Source of the DNA: Sphingorhabdus rigui
GTDB lineage: Bacteria > Pseudomonadota > Alphaproteobacteria > Sphingomonadales > Sphingomonadaceae
Assembly: GCF_014196595.1 (NCBI RefSeq)
Contig: NZ_JACIEA010000003.1
Coordinates: 124,001 to 188,000 of the forward strand
DNA length: 64,000 nucleotides
Direction of reading: 5' to 3'
The notes beneath the pieces were generated by a model, which searched no databases, had not been told where the DNA came from, and saw nothing but the letters and a program-made list of their open reading frames with translations. Numbering within the stretch: the stretch's first letter is position 1; each line of letters opens with the position of its first letter. A program made the translations under genes and the position numbers. Below are positions 48,386 to 58,138 of the stretch, piece by piece.

Positions 48386-49798
48386 TCAGTAGCTGTAGTA
48401 CATGTCGAATTCGACTGGGCTTGGCGTCATTTCCCAACGGGCGACGTCTTCCATCTTCAATTCGATATAGCTGTCAATCTGGTCCTTCGAGAACACGTCA
48501 CCCTTCAACAGGAAGTCGTGATCCGCAGCCAAGCACTCCAGCGCTTCACGCAGCGAACCGGCTACGGTTGGCACTTCAGCAAGCTCTGCTGGTGGCAAGT
48601 CATAGAGATTCTTGTCCATGGCATCGCCAGGGTGGATCTTGTTCTGAATGCCGTCGAGGCCAGCCATGAACAAAGCCGCATAGCACAGATATGGGTTCGC
48701 CATTGCGTCCGGGAAGCGGACTTCAACGCGCTTCGCCTTGGCACCTGCACCATATGGAATACGGCATGAAGCCGAACGGTTGCGCGCCGAATATGCGAGC
48801 AACACTGGCGCTTCATAACCGGGCACCAAACGCTTGTAGCTGTTTGTGGTCGGGTTTGTGAATGCGTTCACGGCCTTGGCATGCTTGATGATGCCGCCGA
48901 TGAAATATAGGCACATGTCCGAAAGACCGGCATAGCCGTCGCCGGCGAAAAGCGGGGTCTTGCCTTCCCAGATCGATAGGTGGGTGTGCATACCCGAACC
49001 ATTGTCTTCCTTGATGGGCTTGGGCATGAACGTTGCGGTCTTGCCATATGCATGTGCGACCTGATGCACGACATATTTGTAGATCTGCATACGGTCCGCG
49101 GTCTGTGTCAGCGTTCCGAAAGTCAGACCAAGCTCATGCTGGGCTGCGGCAACTTCATGGTGATGCTTGTCGCAAGGCAGGCCCATTTCGAGCATGGTCG
49201 AAACCATTTCGGCACGGATGTCCACTGCGCTGTCGACGGGCGCGACGGGGAAATAACCACCCTTTGCACGGGGGCGATGGCCCATATTGCCGCTTTCATA
49301 TTTGGTGCCGGTGTTCGTTGGCAGCTCAATATCGTCGATCTTGTAATATGACGTGTTGTAGCCGTTTTCGAAACGCACATCGTCGAACATGAAGAACTCG
49401 GCTTCTGGACCGACATATACGGTGTCGCCAATGCCTGTGGTTTTCAAATAGGCTTCAGCGCGCTTTGCGGTCGAGCGCGGGTCGCGGCTGTAAAGCTCGC
49501 CCGTTGATGGCTCGACGATATCGCAGAAGATGATCATCATGGGCGTGGCGGAGAATGGATCTACGTACACGGCATCAAGATCAGGCTTCAGGATCATGTC
49601 GGATTCATTGATGGCTTTCCAGCCTTCGATGGACGAGCCGTCAAACATCAGGCCGTCTTCCAACTCGTCTTCGCCGATCACGCCAGCGCACATGGTCAGA
49701 TGCTGCCATTTGCCCTTGGGATCAGTGAAACGGACATCGACCCACTCGATCTCCTCATCTTTGATACGCTTGATAATGTCCTTAGCTGAGGTACCCAT
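48386..49798 (-). CDS. glnA: Glutamine synthetase type I
   Basis: GlnA makes glutamine from glutamate and ammonia. The protein has 470 residues. [22 protein letters not shown], the ATP loop [33 protein letters not shown] and [12 protein letters not shown] are present. The Tyr in KNLYDLPP is the adenylylation site, so activity is controlled by GlnE. I chose ATG 49798 (AGGA 8 bases upstream) over the longer frame to 49954. It follows glnB in one operon. Confidence 0.98.
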   Translation of the reverse strand: MGTSAKDIIKRIKDEEIEWVDVRFTDPKGKWQHLTMCAGVIGEDELEDGLMFDGSSIEGWKAINESDMILKPDLDAVYVDPFSATPMMIIFCDIVEPSTGELYSRDPRSTAKRAEAYLKTTGIGDTVYVGPEAEFFMFDDVRFENGYNTSYYKIDDIELPTNTGTKYESGNMGHRPRAKGGYFPVAPVDSAVDIRAEMVSTMLEMGLPCDKHHHEVAAAQHELGLTFGTLTQTADRMQIYKYVVHQVAHAYGKTATFMPKPIKEDNGSGMHTHLSIWEGKTPLFAGDGYAGLSDMCLYFIGGIIKHAKAVNAFTNPTTNSYKRLVPGYEAPVLLAYSARNRSASCRIPYGAGAKAKRVEVRFPDAMANPYLCYAALFMAGLDGIQNKIHPGDAMDKNLYDLPPAELAEVPTVAGSLREALECLAADHDFLLKGDVFSKDQIDSYIELKMEDVARWEMTPSPVEFDMYYSY

Positions 49799-49844
49799 TT
49801 TACTTTCCTTCTTTGGCTTGTCTTTTTTGGATATTTTGGATTTT

Positions 49845-50243
<399 letters not shown>

Positions 50244-50245
50244 TT

Positions 50246-50261
50246 ATCAAGTATCGTGCCA
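50246..50261 (-). promoter_or_regulatory. Sigma-54-type promoter of glnB-glnA
   Basis: On the minus strand, TGGCACG (50261-50255), 4 bases, then TTGAT (50250-50246) matches the -24/-12 consensus TGGCACG-N4-TTGCW except for A in place of C at -12. It would start transcription about 50 bases before the glnB ATG, as known for glnBA operons elsewhere. Confidence 0.6.
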
Positions 50262-50307
50262 AAATTGACTAACACCAAAACGCGTTATTTTGGGCCATAT
50301 GGGCCAT

Positions 50308-50336
50308 GGCATCTGCCTAAATTTTAGGCAGATGCC
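50308..50336. repeat. Perfect 14-bp inverted repeat between the alcohol dehydrogenase gene and glnB
   Basis: GGCATCTGCCTAAA and TTTAGGCAGATGCC are separated by one T. A further GGCAGATGC copy lies at 50208-50216. The element follows the dehydrogenase stop codon but has no T-run. It may be a terminator, an operator or a 3' stabiliser. Confidence 0.6.
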
Positions 50337-50357
50337 AGATTCATGGGCAGCAGTTTT

Positions 50358-52550
50358 TTACTTTGCGGCCTTTTTTGCGCCACCGCTCAATGCGGCATCA
50401 TTGGCCTTTGCATAATGGGCACGGCTGACAACATAAGCGCGCATTTGCTCGGCTTCTTTCGCTGTTAACACGCTGCTAAAGCTGACCATGCCATTGCCCT
50501 TCAATATGCCGTCAATCACAACCGATTTCCACGTGGCGGCATCCGCAATCACACCAGATTTACGCAGGTCAGGCAGCACGCCGTTCCCGACCGCCCCGGG
50601 GCCATGACAGACGAGGCAATAGCGTTGGAAATTCGATCCCCCCGCCGCGATATCTGCTGGCGTACCGAATTGCGCAGGCGGTGCCCACACATGGGCTGGC
50701 GCTTTCGGCACGGGTGGCAAGGCTGTTTTTCCGCCCAGCTTTAGAACGATCAGGCGGGGGATGTTGGGAACCGCAGCGCTGGTGGAACCCGCATAACCCG
50801 ATACCAGTGGAAACGCGCCGCCCTTGCTGGTCAGGAAGGCGACATATTGTTCGCCGTCCACCATATAGGTTGATGCGCCGGACAACACGCCCGACTGAAC
50901 GTTAAGGTTCAACAGTTGCTTGCCGCTATCCGCAGCATAAGCACGGAACTCGCCCATTGCTGTGCCTTGGAAAACCAGATTTCCGGCGGTGGTCATCGTC
51001 CCGCCATTCCATGAGGCGGGGTGATCGACGGTCCATTTTGCTTTGCCGGTCTTGGGGTCGAACGCGACAAGCTTTCCGGTCGTGGCCGCTTTTACAGCCT
51101 TCACGAAATTGATGTCATCGGGAAGGTCGGCCGTCGCCATCGCGCCGCCGACGTTGAAGCCCAACGCCTTGCGCTCTTGTTCATTTGGCGCAACGGGTGG
51201 CATATACGCGCCGCCAATGTACTGCGCAGGAATGTAGACCAATCCGGTTGCCGGGTTAAAGCTCATCGGGTGCCAATTATGTGCACCCAGCGCCGAAGGG
51301 TTCGCCAAATAGAGCTTGCCGGTTTTTTCATACCGCGCTGCAGGGTTTTCGATAGGCCGCCCTGTTTTCATGTCATAGCCGGTTGCCCAGGTGATGCCGT
51401 CGATGAACGGGTTGGCTGATAACAACTTGCCGTTCAGGCGATCAATGGTGAAGAAAAACCCGTTCTTTGGCGCGTGGTAAAGAACTTTGCGTTCTTTGCC
51501 GCCGCGGGTTTCTGTTGCCAATATGATGGGCTGGGTCGCGGTATAATCCCAGCTTTCGGCGGGTGTTTCCTGATAATGCCAGACATATTCGCCCGTGTCG
51601 GGTTTCAGCGCGACGATAGACGAGAGGAACAGATTGTCGCCTTCGCCATTGGAACGAATACCATGGTTCCACGGATTTCCGTTGCCAACGCCAAGGTATA
51701 ATTGGTCCAGTTCGGCGTCATAGACGATTGCGTCCCACACGGTACCGCCGCCGCCACTTTCGCGCCAGTCACCCTTTTTGGGCTTGGAACTCCATGTTTT
51801 GGTTGCCGCTGTTTTTAAGATCTTATCGCTCGCGGCGTTGTCGGGCTCGCCCTTGGGATTGGGCGTGGTGTAAAAACGCCATGCCTGTTTGCCGGTCGCG
51901 GCGTCATATGCGGTCACATAACCGCGCGCGCCGAACTCTGCGCCGCCAAAGCCAATAACCACCTTGTCCTTTACGACCCGTGGAACGCCCGTGATGGTGC
52001 CGTTGGATTTGAGGTCAAGCGTTTGGACACTCCACAATTGCTTACCCGTGGTGGCGTCCAAGGAAATCAAACGTCCGTCGATGGTTCCGACAAAAACGCT
52101 GCCTTTCCAGAACGCGACGCCACGGTTGACCACGTCGCAGCAGGCTTTGACCCCGCGCGATTTGTCGACTTCGGGATCGAAGCTCCACAATGGTTTGCCG
52201 GTTTTGGCGTCATAAGAAAATACTTTGGACCATGCGGTCGAAACAAACATTTTGCCGTCGACAACCACGGGTGTTGCTTCCTGGCCGCGTGCGTCGGGTA
52301 AGTCAGCGAACCAGGCAATGCCCAGATCCTGCACATTGCTGTCGTTAATTTGGGTAAGCGGGCTGTGCCGTTGCTCATTATAATTGAAGCCCGTCATCGC
52401 CCAGTTTGAGCCATCGCCACCAGTTTTCAGATAATCCCCGTTAATCTTGGCGAATGCGGGCACATCGGTCGGTCCAGCTACCTTTTGGCAAGAACCCAAC
52501 AATAATGTCGCGCCAGCAAATGCGGCTGCGAACCAAAGCTTATTCGTCAT
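50358..52550 (-). CDS. PQQ-dependent quinohaemoprotein alcohol dehydrogenase, lipoprotein
   Basis: The protein has 730 residues. The N-terminus has a lipobox (LLLGSC, C21), so it is probably lipid-anchored in the periplasm. The beta-propeller with tryptophan-docking repeats binds PQQ. C137-C138 is the adjacent-Cys disulfide ring, and D335 in ESWDYTATQ is the catalytic Asp. The residue two places later is Thr, not Asp, so Ca2+ rather than a lanthanide is expected. A C-terminal haem c domain has YCLVCHGPG. It oxidises primary alcohols or aldehydes and passes electrons to cytochrome c. No PQQ synthesis genes are in the window. Confidence 0.93.
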   Translation of the reverse strand: MTNKLWFAAAFAGATLLLGSCQKVAGPTDVPAFAKINGDYLKTGGDGSNWAMTGFNYNEQRHSPLTQINDSNVQDLGIAWFADLPDARGQEATPVVVDGKMFVSTAWSKVFSYDAKTGKPLWSFDPEVDKSRGVKACCDVVNRGVAFWKGSVFVGTIDGRLISLDATTGKQLWSVQTLDLKSNGTITGVPRVVKDKVVIGFGGAEFGARGYVTAYDAATGKQAWRFYTTPNPKGEPDNAASDKILKTAATKTWSSKPKKGDWRESGGGGTVWDAIVYDAELDQLYLGVGNGNPWNHGIRSNGEGDNLFLSSIVALKPDTGEYVWHYQETPAESWDYTATQPIILATETRGGKERKVLYHAPKNGFFFTIDRLNGKLLSANPFIDGITWATGYDMKTGRPIENPAARYEKTGKLYLANPSALGAHNWHPMSFNPATGLVYIPAQYIGGAYMPPVAPNEQERKALGFNVGGAMATADLPDDINFVKAVKAATTGKLVAFDPKTGKAKWTVDHPASWNGGTMTTAGNLVFQGTAMGEFRAYAADSGKQLLNLNVQSGVLSGASTYMVDGEQYVAFLTSKGGAFPLVSGYAGSTSAAVPNIPRLIVLKLGGKTALPPVPKAPAHVWAPPAQFGTPADIAAGGSNFQRYCLVCHGPGAVGNGVLPDLRKSGVIADAATWKSVVIDGILKGNGMVSFSSVLTAKEAEQMRAYVVSRAHYAKANDAALSGGAKKAAK

Positions 52551-52621
52551 ATTTTTCTCCCCCTCGACGGAAAGGCTATGCCCTTGAATAGGCTTCGTCC
52601 AGTGGGAATTTAACTGACGGG

Positions 52622-53287
52622 TTAAATTATCTTTTTTATGGCGCTTTCCATCTCGGTCGCCGCCTTTTCATAGACGCGCGCGCGGAGGCTTGAGAGTATC
52701 GCATCAGGTGCATTCGCCGGCGTTCCGCCACTAAACGGTGGTGCCGGATCATATTCCAGCGCGAGCTGAATGGTGCGCGCAACATCTTCGCCTGCAATGT
52801 CTGAAATCAGTTCAAGCGCGAAGTCGATGCCCGACGTGACGCCGCCTGCGGTGACCAAATTGCCATCGCGGACCACACGCGCGGGGCGGTGCGTTGCGCC
52901 AAACATCGGCAACAAATGTGTGTAAGCCCAGTGGCATGTGGCTTCTTTGCTGCGCAGCAAATCGGCCGCGCCCAATATGAAGGCACCGGTACACACGCTG
53001 GTGATATATTGCGCCACGCGTGCTTGAGCGCGGACGAAATCGACGATCTGCGGGTCAGCGATCGCGTCGCGCACACCATGGCCGCCCGGCACGCAGATTA
53101 TGTTCGCCTGTGGGCAGTCTGCGAAGCTGGATCGCGGCAGAATGGAAAACCCACTATCGGTGGTAACCGCCGCGCCCGTTTTGCTGACGACATGAACATC
53201 CGCGCCCGGCAATCGCGAGAGGAATTGCACCGGCCCCGTGAAATCGAGTTGCGTGACATTGTCGAAGAGAACGAAGACGATATTCAT
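52622..53287 (-). CDS. DJ-1/PfpI family protein, isonitrile hydratase-like
   Basis: The protein has 221 residues of the class I glutamine amidotransferase-like fold. The nucleophilic Cys is in SVCTGAFILGAADLL, with the Glu/Asp region near FDNVTQLDFTGP. The pattern matches the isonitrile hydratase/AraC-N-terminal-like subgroup rather than chaperone DJ-1. No substrate can be assigned. It lies between the PQQ dehydrogenase and thiolase genes. Confidence 0.85.
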   Translation of the reverse strand: MNIVFVLFDNVTQLDFTGPVQFLSRLPGADVHVVSKTGAAVTTDSGFSILPRSSFADCPQANIICVPGGHGVRDAIADPQIVDFVRAQARVAQYITSVCTGAFILGAADLLRSKEATCHWAYTHLLPMFGATHRPARVVRDGNLVTAGGVTSGIDFALELISDIAGEDVARTIQLALEYDPAPPFSGGTPANAPDAILSSLRARVYEKAATEMESAIKKII

Positions 53288-53322
53288 GCCGCATGCTTAA
53301 CCTGCACGCGGCAAAAAACAAA

Positions 53323-53348
53323 GGGCCGCCGAATTTCTCCGACGGCCC
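53323..53348 (-). terminator. Terminator downstream of the thiolase gene
   Basis: GGGCCG and CGGCCC pair around CGCCG/TCGG-like inner bases. On the minus strand the stem is followed by TTTGTTTTTT. Confidence 0.7.
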
Positions 53349-53369
53349 AAAGGTCGCAAATTGTATCGA

Positions 53370-54557
53370 TCAGATAAGCTCGATCGCCAACGCGGTCGCT
53401 TCGCCGCCGCCAATGCACAGCGATGCCAGGCCGCGTTTCTTGCCATGGCGCTGAAGCGCGGCGACCAAGGTTGTGATGATCCGCGCACCCGATGCGCCAA
53501 TGGGATGGCCCAATGCCGTGGCGCCGCCATGAACGTTAATCTTGTCATGCGCTATGCCAAGATCGTGCATCGCAAACATCGCGACACAGGCAAATGCTTC
53601 ATTCACTTCGAACAGGTCAACGTCGGCGATGGTCCAGCCAGCCTTTGCCAAGCATTTGTTGATAGCGCCGACCGGAGCGGTGGTGAATGCTGATGGTTCC
53701 TGCGCGTGTGCCGCATGTGCGACGATACGGGCAATCGGTGTTTGCCCATTGGCGTCGGCGACCGATTGCCGCGTGAGCACAAGCGCGGCGGCACCATCTG
53801 AAATCGACGAGCTGGTGGCGGCCGTGATTGTACCGTCCTTAGCAAAGGCTGGCTTGAGCGTTGGAATCTTGTCGGGCATGCCTTTGCCGGGTTGTTCGTC
53901 GGTGTCGACGATCACGTCGCCCTTGCGTGTGGCAACGGTCACCGGAACGATTTCCGCCTTAAACGCGCCGTCTGCAATCGCGCTTTGCGCGCGGCGCAGC
54001 GATTCAATTGCGTAACCATCCTGTGCTTCGCGCGTCAGCTGATATTCGTCGGCGGTGTCTTGCGCGAAAGTGCCCATGGCGCGGCCCGCTTCATATGCGT
54101 CTTCCAGTCCATCAAGGAACATATGGTCGTAGGCGGTGTCATGACCGATGCGCGCGCCACTGCGGTGCTTTTTGAGCAAATAGGGCGCGTTGGTCATGCT
54201 TTCCATGCCGCCGGCGATGACATAATCGACTGAGCCAGCGGCGAGCGCTTCGCTGCCCATGATGACGGTCTGCATGCCCGAACCGCATACCTTGTTCACC
54301 GTCGTTGCTTGTACAGATTTGGGCAGGCCCGCTTTAATCGCGGCCTGACGGGCAGGGGCTTGGCCAAGGCCTGCCGGCAGCACACAACCCATGTAAATGC
54401 GCTCAATCGCCGCGCCGTCGACGCCAGCGCGTTCAACCGCGGCCTTCACCACAGTCGCTCCAAGGTCGGTCGCAGAAACGTCTGCCAACGCCCCTTGCAT
54501 GGCCCCCATTGGGGTACGGGCATAGGACAGGATGACGACAGGATCGGCGTTATGCAT
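53370..54557 (-). CDS. Acetyl-CoA C-acetyltransferase (thiolase)
   Basis: The protein has 395 residues. NKVCGSGMQ holds the acylated Cys, NVHGGATALGHPIG the His, and CIGGGEATALAIE the second Cys. The length and motifs fit the biosynthetic/degradative thiolase II type. It may join beta-oxidation or ketone body and PHB metabolism. The adjacent acyl-CoA ligase on the same strand supports a lipid or aromatic acid degradation role. Confidence 0.95.
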   Translation of the reverse strand: MHNADPVVILSYARTPMGAMQGALADVSATDLGATVVKAAVERAGVDGAAIERIYMGCVLPAGLGQAPARQAAIKAGLPKSVQATTVNKVCGSGMQTVIMGSEALAAGSVDYVIAGGMESMTNAPYLLKKHRSGARIGHDTAYDHMFLDGLEDAYEAGRAMGTFAQDTADEYQLTREAQDGYAIESLRRAQSAIADGAFKAEIVPVTVATRKGDVIVDTDEQPGKGMPDKIPTLKPAFAKDGTITAATSSSISDGAAALVLTRQSVADANGQTPIARIVAHAAHAQEPSAFTTAPVGAINKCLAKAGWTIADVDLFEVNEAFACVAMFAMHDLGIAHDKINVHGGATALGHPIGASGARIITTLVAALQRHGKKRGLASLCIGGGEATALAIELI

Positions 54558-54640
54558 GGGAGATTCCTTTGATTTTGATTTGCCGCCTTATAGGGCGACG
54601 CAGCATCAAAAACAAATGTGAATCCGCCGAGTGTGCTGCG

Positions 54641-56377
54641 TTAGAACAACGCCTTCAAATCGCGTTTCAGGATTTTGCCATTCGCATTGCGCGGCAGGGT
54701 ATCCTGGGTGAAGATGATCTTCACGGGCACTTTGAATTTTGCCAATCGTGCGCTGACATATTCGCGCAGTTCGTCCTCGCTTGCGGTCATGCCGGGCGCC
54801 AGATGGACTACAGCCGCGGGTTCTTCACCGAGTGTCTGGTGCGGAATGCCAATCAGCGCGGCATCGGTGACCGCGGGATGTTCGTACAAGATATTCTCGA
54901 CTTCCGACGAATAGATATTCTCGCCGCCGCGAATGATCATATCTTTGGCGCGATCAACGATGAAGCAAAAGCCTTCGTCATCCACGCGGGCAAGATCGCC
55001 TGTGCGCACCCAGCCATCGACAAATGTCTCTGCGGTTGCATCCGGACGGTTCCAATAGCCTTTGACGATTTGCGGGCCGCGTGCCCACAATTCACCGACT
55101 TCACCAACGGGCAATTCGGTTGATCCATCCTCTGACATGATTTTCACGTCCGAGACTGCAACGGCCGGACCACAGCTGTCGGGACGATTCAAATAATCTT
55201 CGGCAACATGCGAGGTAACCGTCGCCATGGTTTCGGTCATGCCCCAGCCATTGCCCGGAAATGCGCCGAATATTTCGTAGATCTTGCTGACGAGCTCTGG
55301 CGCGGATGGTGCACCGCCATAGCTTATCGCGTCGATTGAGCTGAGGTCATATTTCTCGCGGTCTGGGTGCTCGATTAACTGCCAAGCGATGAACGGCACG
55401 CCGCCCGTGGCGTTGATCTTTTCACGCTCGATAATCTCGAATGCCTTCACGGTATCCCATTTGTGGAGGAGCACGATCTTGTGCCCTGCTTGAATCGTGG
55501 GGATCATGGACGCCGAGCAAGCGGTGACATGGAACATTGGAATGACAAGCAGGCTCGCCCTTATGCTGGGTTCGGGCAAAGGATCGCCACGGCGCAATAC
55601 AGTCGCCGCGCCGGAATAGGCGCTGGAAAAGCCATTGGTCAGCAGGTTGCGGTGCGAACCCAAGGCGCCCTTTGGCTTTCCGGTCGTCCCGCTGGTGTAG
55701 AAAATGGTAGCGGCGTCATCTGGCGCAATCGCCACGTCGGGCAACGGTAGGTCAGCCAAATCGGCGTAGCTTTTTGGATCGCCAATGATGCTTTCGAGCG
55801 TGATGGCGGGCTCCGCCATTGCCGCTGTACCCGCGCGCGCGACCATGACATGCGCGAGCGCAGGCATCTCCGCTTTGTAGGGCGAAATGCGGTCCCAGCG
55901 TTCTGCGTCGCAGATCAGAACCGCTGCACCCGAATCGGCCAAACCAAAGGCAAGCTCTTCGCCTGTCCACCATGCGTTTAACGGCACGACAATCGCGCCC
56001 GCGACGGCGGCCGCAAAAAAAGCGACCGGCCATTCAGGCAGGTTGCGCATGGCGAGGGCCACGCGGTCGCCCTTTTTTACGCCACATTCTTGCAGCGCAT
56101 GGGCGAGGTTCGCGACCGCGCGGTACCAAGCCGCGTAGGTTACGCGCTCATCCTCATACACCACAAATTCGCGGTCCCCGAATGATGCGTTGGCGTGTGC
56201 GGCCAGTACCGCAAGATTGGGTAAGGCGTTTTTCCAGACGCGCGTTGGCACACCTTCAATCTCGACCGTTTCCATCTCGAACGGCATGCCAGGTGCACAT
56301 AATGCGGCCTTTACCTGATCTCGTGTCATGACGGGCCAACCCGCAGGTGGTGTCCACTTTTTACCGGCCTCAATCAT
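54641..56377 (-). CDS. AMP-dependent acyl-CoA ligase (class I adenylate-forming)
   Basis: The protein has 578 residues. The P-loop-like motif is FYTSGTTGKPKGALGSHRNL, and GWGMTET, YWNRPDATAETF, and DGWVRTGDLARVD follow. The C-terminal lysine is in RNANGKILKRDLK. The enzyme activates a carboxylic acid (fatty or aromatic) as an acyl-CoA. It sits divergent from an aldehyde dehydrogenase that would make such an acid, so the two may act in sequence. Confidence 0.9.
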   Translation of the reverse strand: MIEAGKKWTPPAGWPVMTRDQVKAALCAPGMPFEMETVEIEGVPTRVWKNALPNLAVLAAHANASFGDREFVVYEDERVTYAAWYRAVANLAHALQECGVKKGDRVALAMRNLPEWPVAFFAAAVAGAIVVPLNAWWTGEELAFGLADSGAAVLICDAERWDRISPYKAEMPALAHVMVARAGTAAMAEPAITLESIIGDPKSYADLADLPLPDVAIAPDDAATIFYTSGTTGKPKGALGSHRNLLTNGFSSAYSGAATVLRRGDPLPEPSIRASLLVIPMFHVTACSASMIPTIQAGHKIVLLHKWDTVKAFEIIEREKINATGGVPFIAWQLIEHPDREKYDLSSIDAISYGGAPSAPELVSKIYEIFGAFPGNGWGMTETMATVTSHVAEDYLNRPDSCGPAVAVSDVKIMSEDGSTELPVGEVGELWARGPQIVKGYWNRPDATAETFVDGWVRTGDLARVDDEGFCFIVDRAKDMIIRGGENIYSSEVENILYEHPAVTDAALIGIPHQTLGEEPAAVVHLAPGMTASEDELREYVSARLAKFKVPVKIIFTQDTLPRNANGKILKRDLKALF

Positions 56378-56496
56378 GTTCTCTCCAATATACGCGCCAT
56401 GCTTTGTGCATGTTGGAAATGTGGATACGCCAAAATGGTTTTCATTTGCAACGCTTCACGCTAGCAATTCATCAACTGGTTAAATGGAGAGAGAAA

Positions 56497-57918
56497 ATGA
56501 CCGCCAATATGCAGACTGTGCTCGAAAAGCAGCGCGCAGCATTTACCGCAGCGATGCCAGAATCGATGTCGGTACGCCGTGACCGTATCGACCGCGCGAT
56601 TGCGATGCTGATCGATCATGCGGAAGATTTCGCAAAGGCTGTTTCTGCTGATTTCGGCCATCGTAGCCGCGAACAAACATTGCTGACGGACATCATGCCG
56701 TCTGTGAGCGCGATGAAACATGCCAAGAAGCATTTTGAAAGCTGGGCCAAAGGTGAAAAGCGCAAGCCAACTTTCCCGCTAGGTCTGCTCGGTGCAAAGG
56801 CCGAAGTCGTTTACCAGCCAAAGGGCGTTGTCGGCGTTGTTGCGCCATGGAACTTCCCTGTTGGTATGGTGATGGTCCCGATGGCAGGTATTCTCGCTGC
56901 GGGTAACCGCGCGATGATCAAGCCGTCGGAATTCACTGAGCGCGTGTCGGCATTGTTCGAAGAGCTCGTGCCAAAATATTTCGCACAAGAAGAAATGGCC
57001 GTTTTCACTGGTGGCGCTGAAGTCGGCATGGCGTTTTCAAAGCTGGCATTCGACCATATGATATTCACCGGCGCGACGGGCGTTGGCAAGCATATCATGC
57101 GCGCGGCAGCGGACAATCTCGTGCCTGTCACGCTTGAGCTTGGCGGCAAATCACCGACCATTATTGGCCGAAGTGCCGACACGAAAAAGGCGGGCGAGCG
57201 CATTGCCCTGGGCAAGATGATGAATGCGGGTCAAATCTGCCTCGCACCGGATTATCTGTTGGTGCCCGACGACCAAGAGCATGATGTCATCGCGGCGGTG
57301 AAGGCTGGCGCAATCGCGCAATATCCCACTTTGCTGCACAATGATGATTACACTTCGGTTGTGAACGGCCGAAATTATCAGCGGCTTCAGGGCTATTTGG
57401 ACGATGCGCGTGAAAAGGGCGCTGAACTCATCGAAATCAACCCTGCGGACGAGGATTTTGTCGGATCAAACGGCAACAAAATGCCGCTGACGATTGTCCG
57501 CAATGTCACCGACGACATGAAGGTGATGCAGGAAGAAATCTTCGGGCCGATTCTGCCCGTCATGACCTATTCGTCGATGGATGAGGCGATCGATTATGTG
57601 AATGCACATGATCGTCCGCTTGGCCTATATTATTTCGGATCGGACAAGGCCGAGGAACAGCGCGTCTTGTCGCGGACCGTCTCTGGCGGCGTAACGATCA
57701 ACGACGTTGTCTTCCACAATGCGATGGAAGATCTGCCCTTTGGTGGAGTCGGGCCGTCGGGCATGGGCAATTATCACGGCGCGGACGGCTTCAAAACCTT
57801 CAGCCATATGCGTGCGGTCTATCGTCAGACCGGAGTCGATGTTGCCGGAATTGGCGGATTCAAGGCGCCTTATGGCAAAGCGACGCTGAAGACACTCGCC
57901 AAGGAACTTAAGAAATAA
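56497..57918 (+). CDS. calB: Coniferyl aldehyde dehydrogenase-type aldehyde dehydrogenase
   Basis: The protein has 473 residues from ATG 56497 (GGAGAGAG upstream). APWNFPVGMVMVPMAGILAAGN, ELGGKSP with the general-base Glu, and NAGQICLAPDY with the catalytic Cys are present. Members of this subgroup oxidise coniferyl aldehyde and long-chain or aromatic aldehydes, so calB is the closest name, not a proof of substrate. It precedes a terminator and tRNA-Leu. Confidence 0.9.
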   Translation: MTANMQTVLEKQRAAFTAAMPESMSVRRDRIDRAIAMLIDHAEDFAKAVSADFGHRSREQTLLTDIMPSVSAMKHAKKHFESWAKGEKRKPTFPLGLLGAKAEVVYQPKGVVGVVAPWNFPVGMVMVPMAGILAAGNRAMIKPSEFTERVSALFEELVPKYFAQEEMAVFTGGAEVGMAFSKLAFDHMIFTGATGVGKHIMRAAADNLVPVTLELGGKSPTIIGRSADTKKAGERIALGKMMNAGQICLAPDYLLVPDDQEHDVIAAVKAGAIAQYPTLLHNDDYTSVVNGRNYQRLQGYLDDAREKGAELIEINPADEDFVGSNGNKMPLTIVRNVTDDMKVMQEEIFGPILPVMTYSSMDEAIDYVNAHDRPLGLYYFGSDKAEEQRVLSRTVSGGVTINDVVFHNAMEDLPFGGVGPSGMGNYHGADGFKTFSHMRAVYRQTGVDVAGIGGFKAPYGKATLKTLAKELKK

Positions 57919-57936
57919 GGATGCGCTTGCATCGGG

Positions 57937-57964
57937 GCGGAGGCTCGGTTAGAGGAGCCTCCGC
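57937..57964 (+). terminator. Hairpin after the aldehyde dehydrogenase gene
   Basis: GCGGAGGCTC and GAGCCTCCGC form a perfect 10-bp stem with an 8-base loop, 19 bases after the stop codon. The T-run is short (TT). Confidence 0.75.
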
Positions 57965-57992
57965 TTCAACGGGTTCGCCCTGACGAAGATGT

Positions 57993-58076
57993 GCCCCAGT
58001 GGTGGAATGGTAGACGCGCTGGATTCAAAATCCTGTTCCGAAAGGAGTGCCCGTTCGAGTCGGGCCTGGGGCACCA
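57993..58076 (+). tRNA. tRNA-Leu (CAA)
   Basis: The acceptor arms GCCCCAG and CTGGGGC pair, the anticodon loop TTCAAAA carries CAA, and a long variable arm (GTTCCGAAAGGAGTGC region) identifies a class II tRNA. CCA is encoded. Confidence 0.95.
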
Positions 58077-58138
58077 CCATATTTTCTCAGACAGCTTGAA
58101 ATCCGTTGATCCGCAGTGCGATGCGGTATCGCTGACAA

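Noticed and set aside
50358-52550. Lanthanide-dependent (XoxF-type) alcohol dehydrogenase
   Set aside because: The residue two positions after the catalytic Asp is Thr337, not the Asp that marks lanthanide enzymes.
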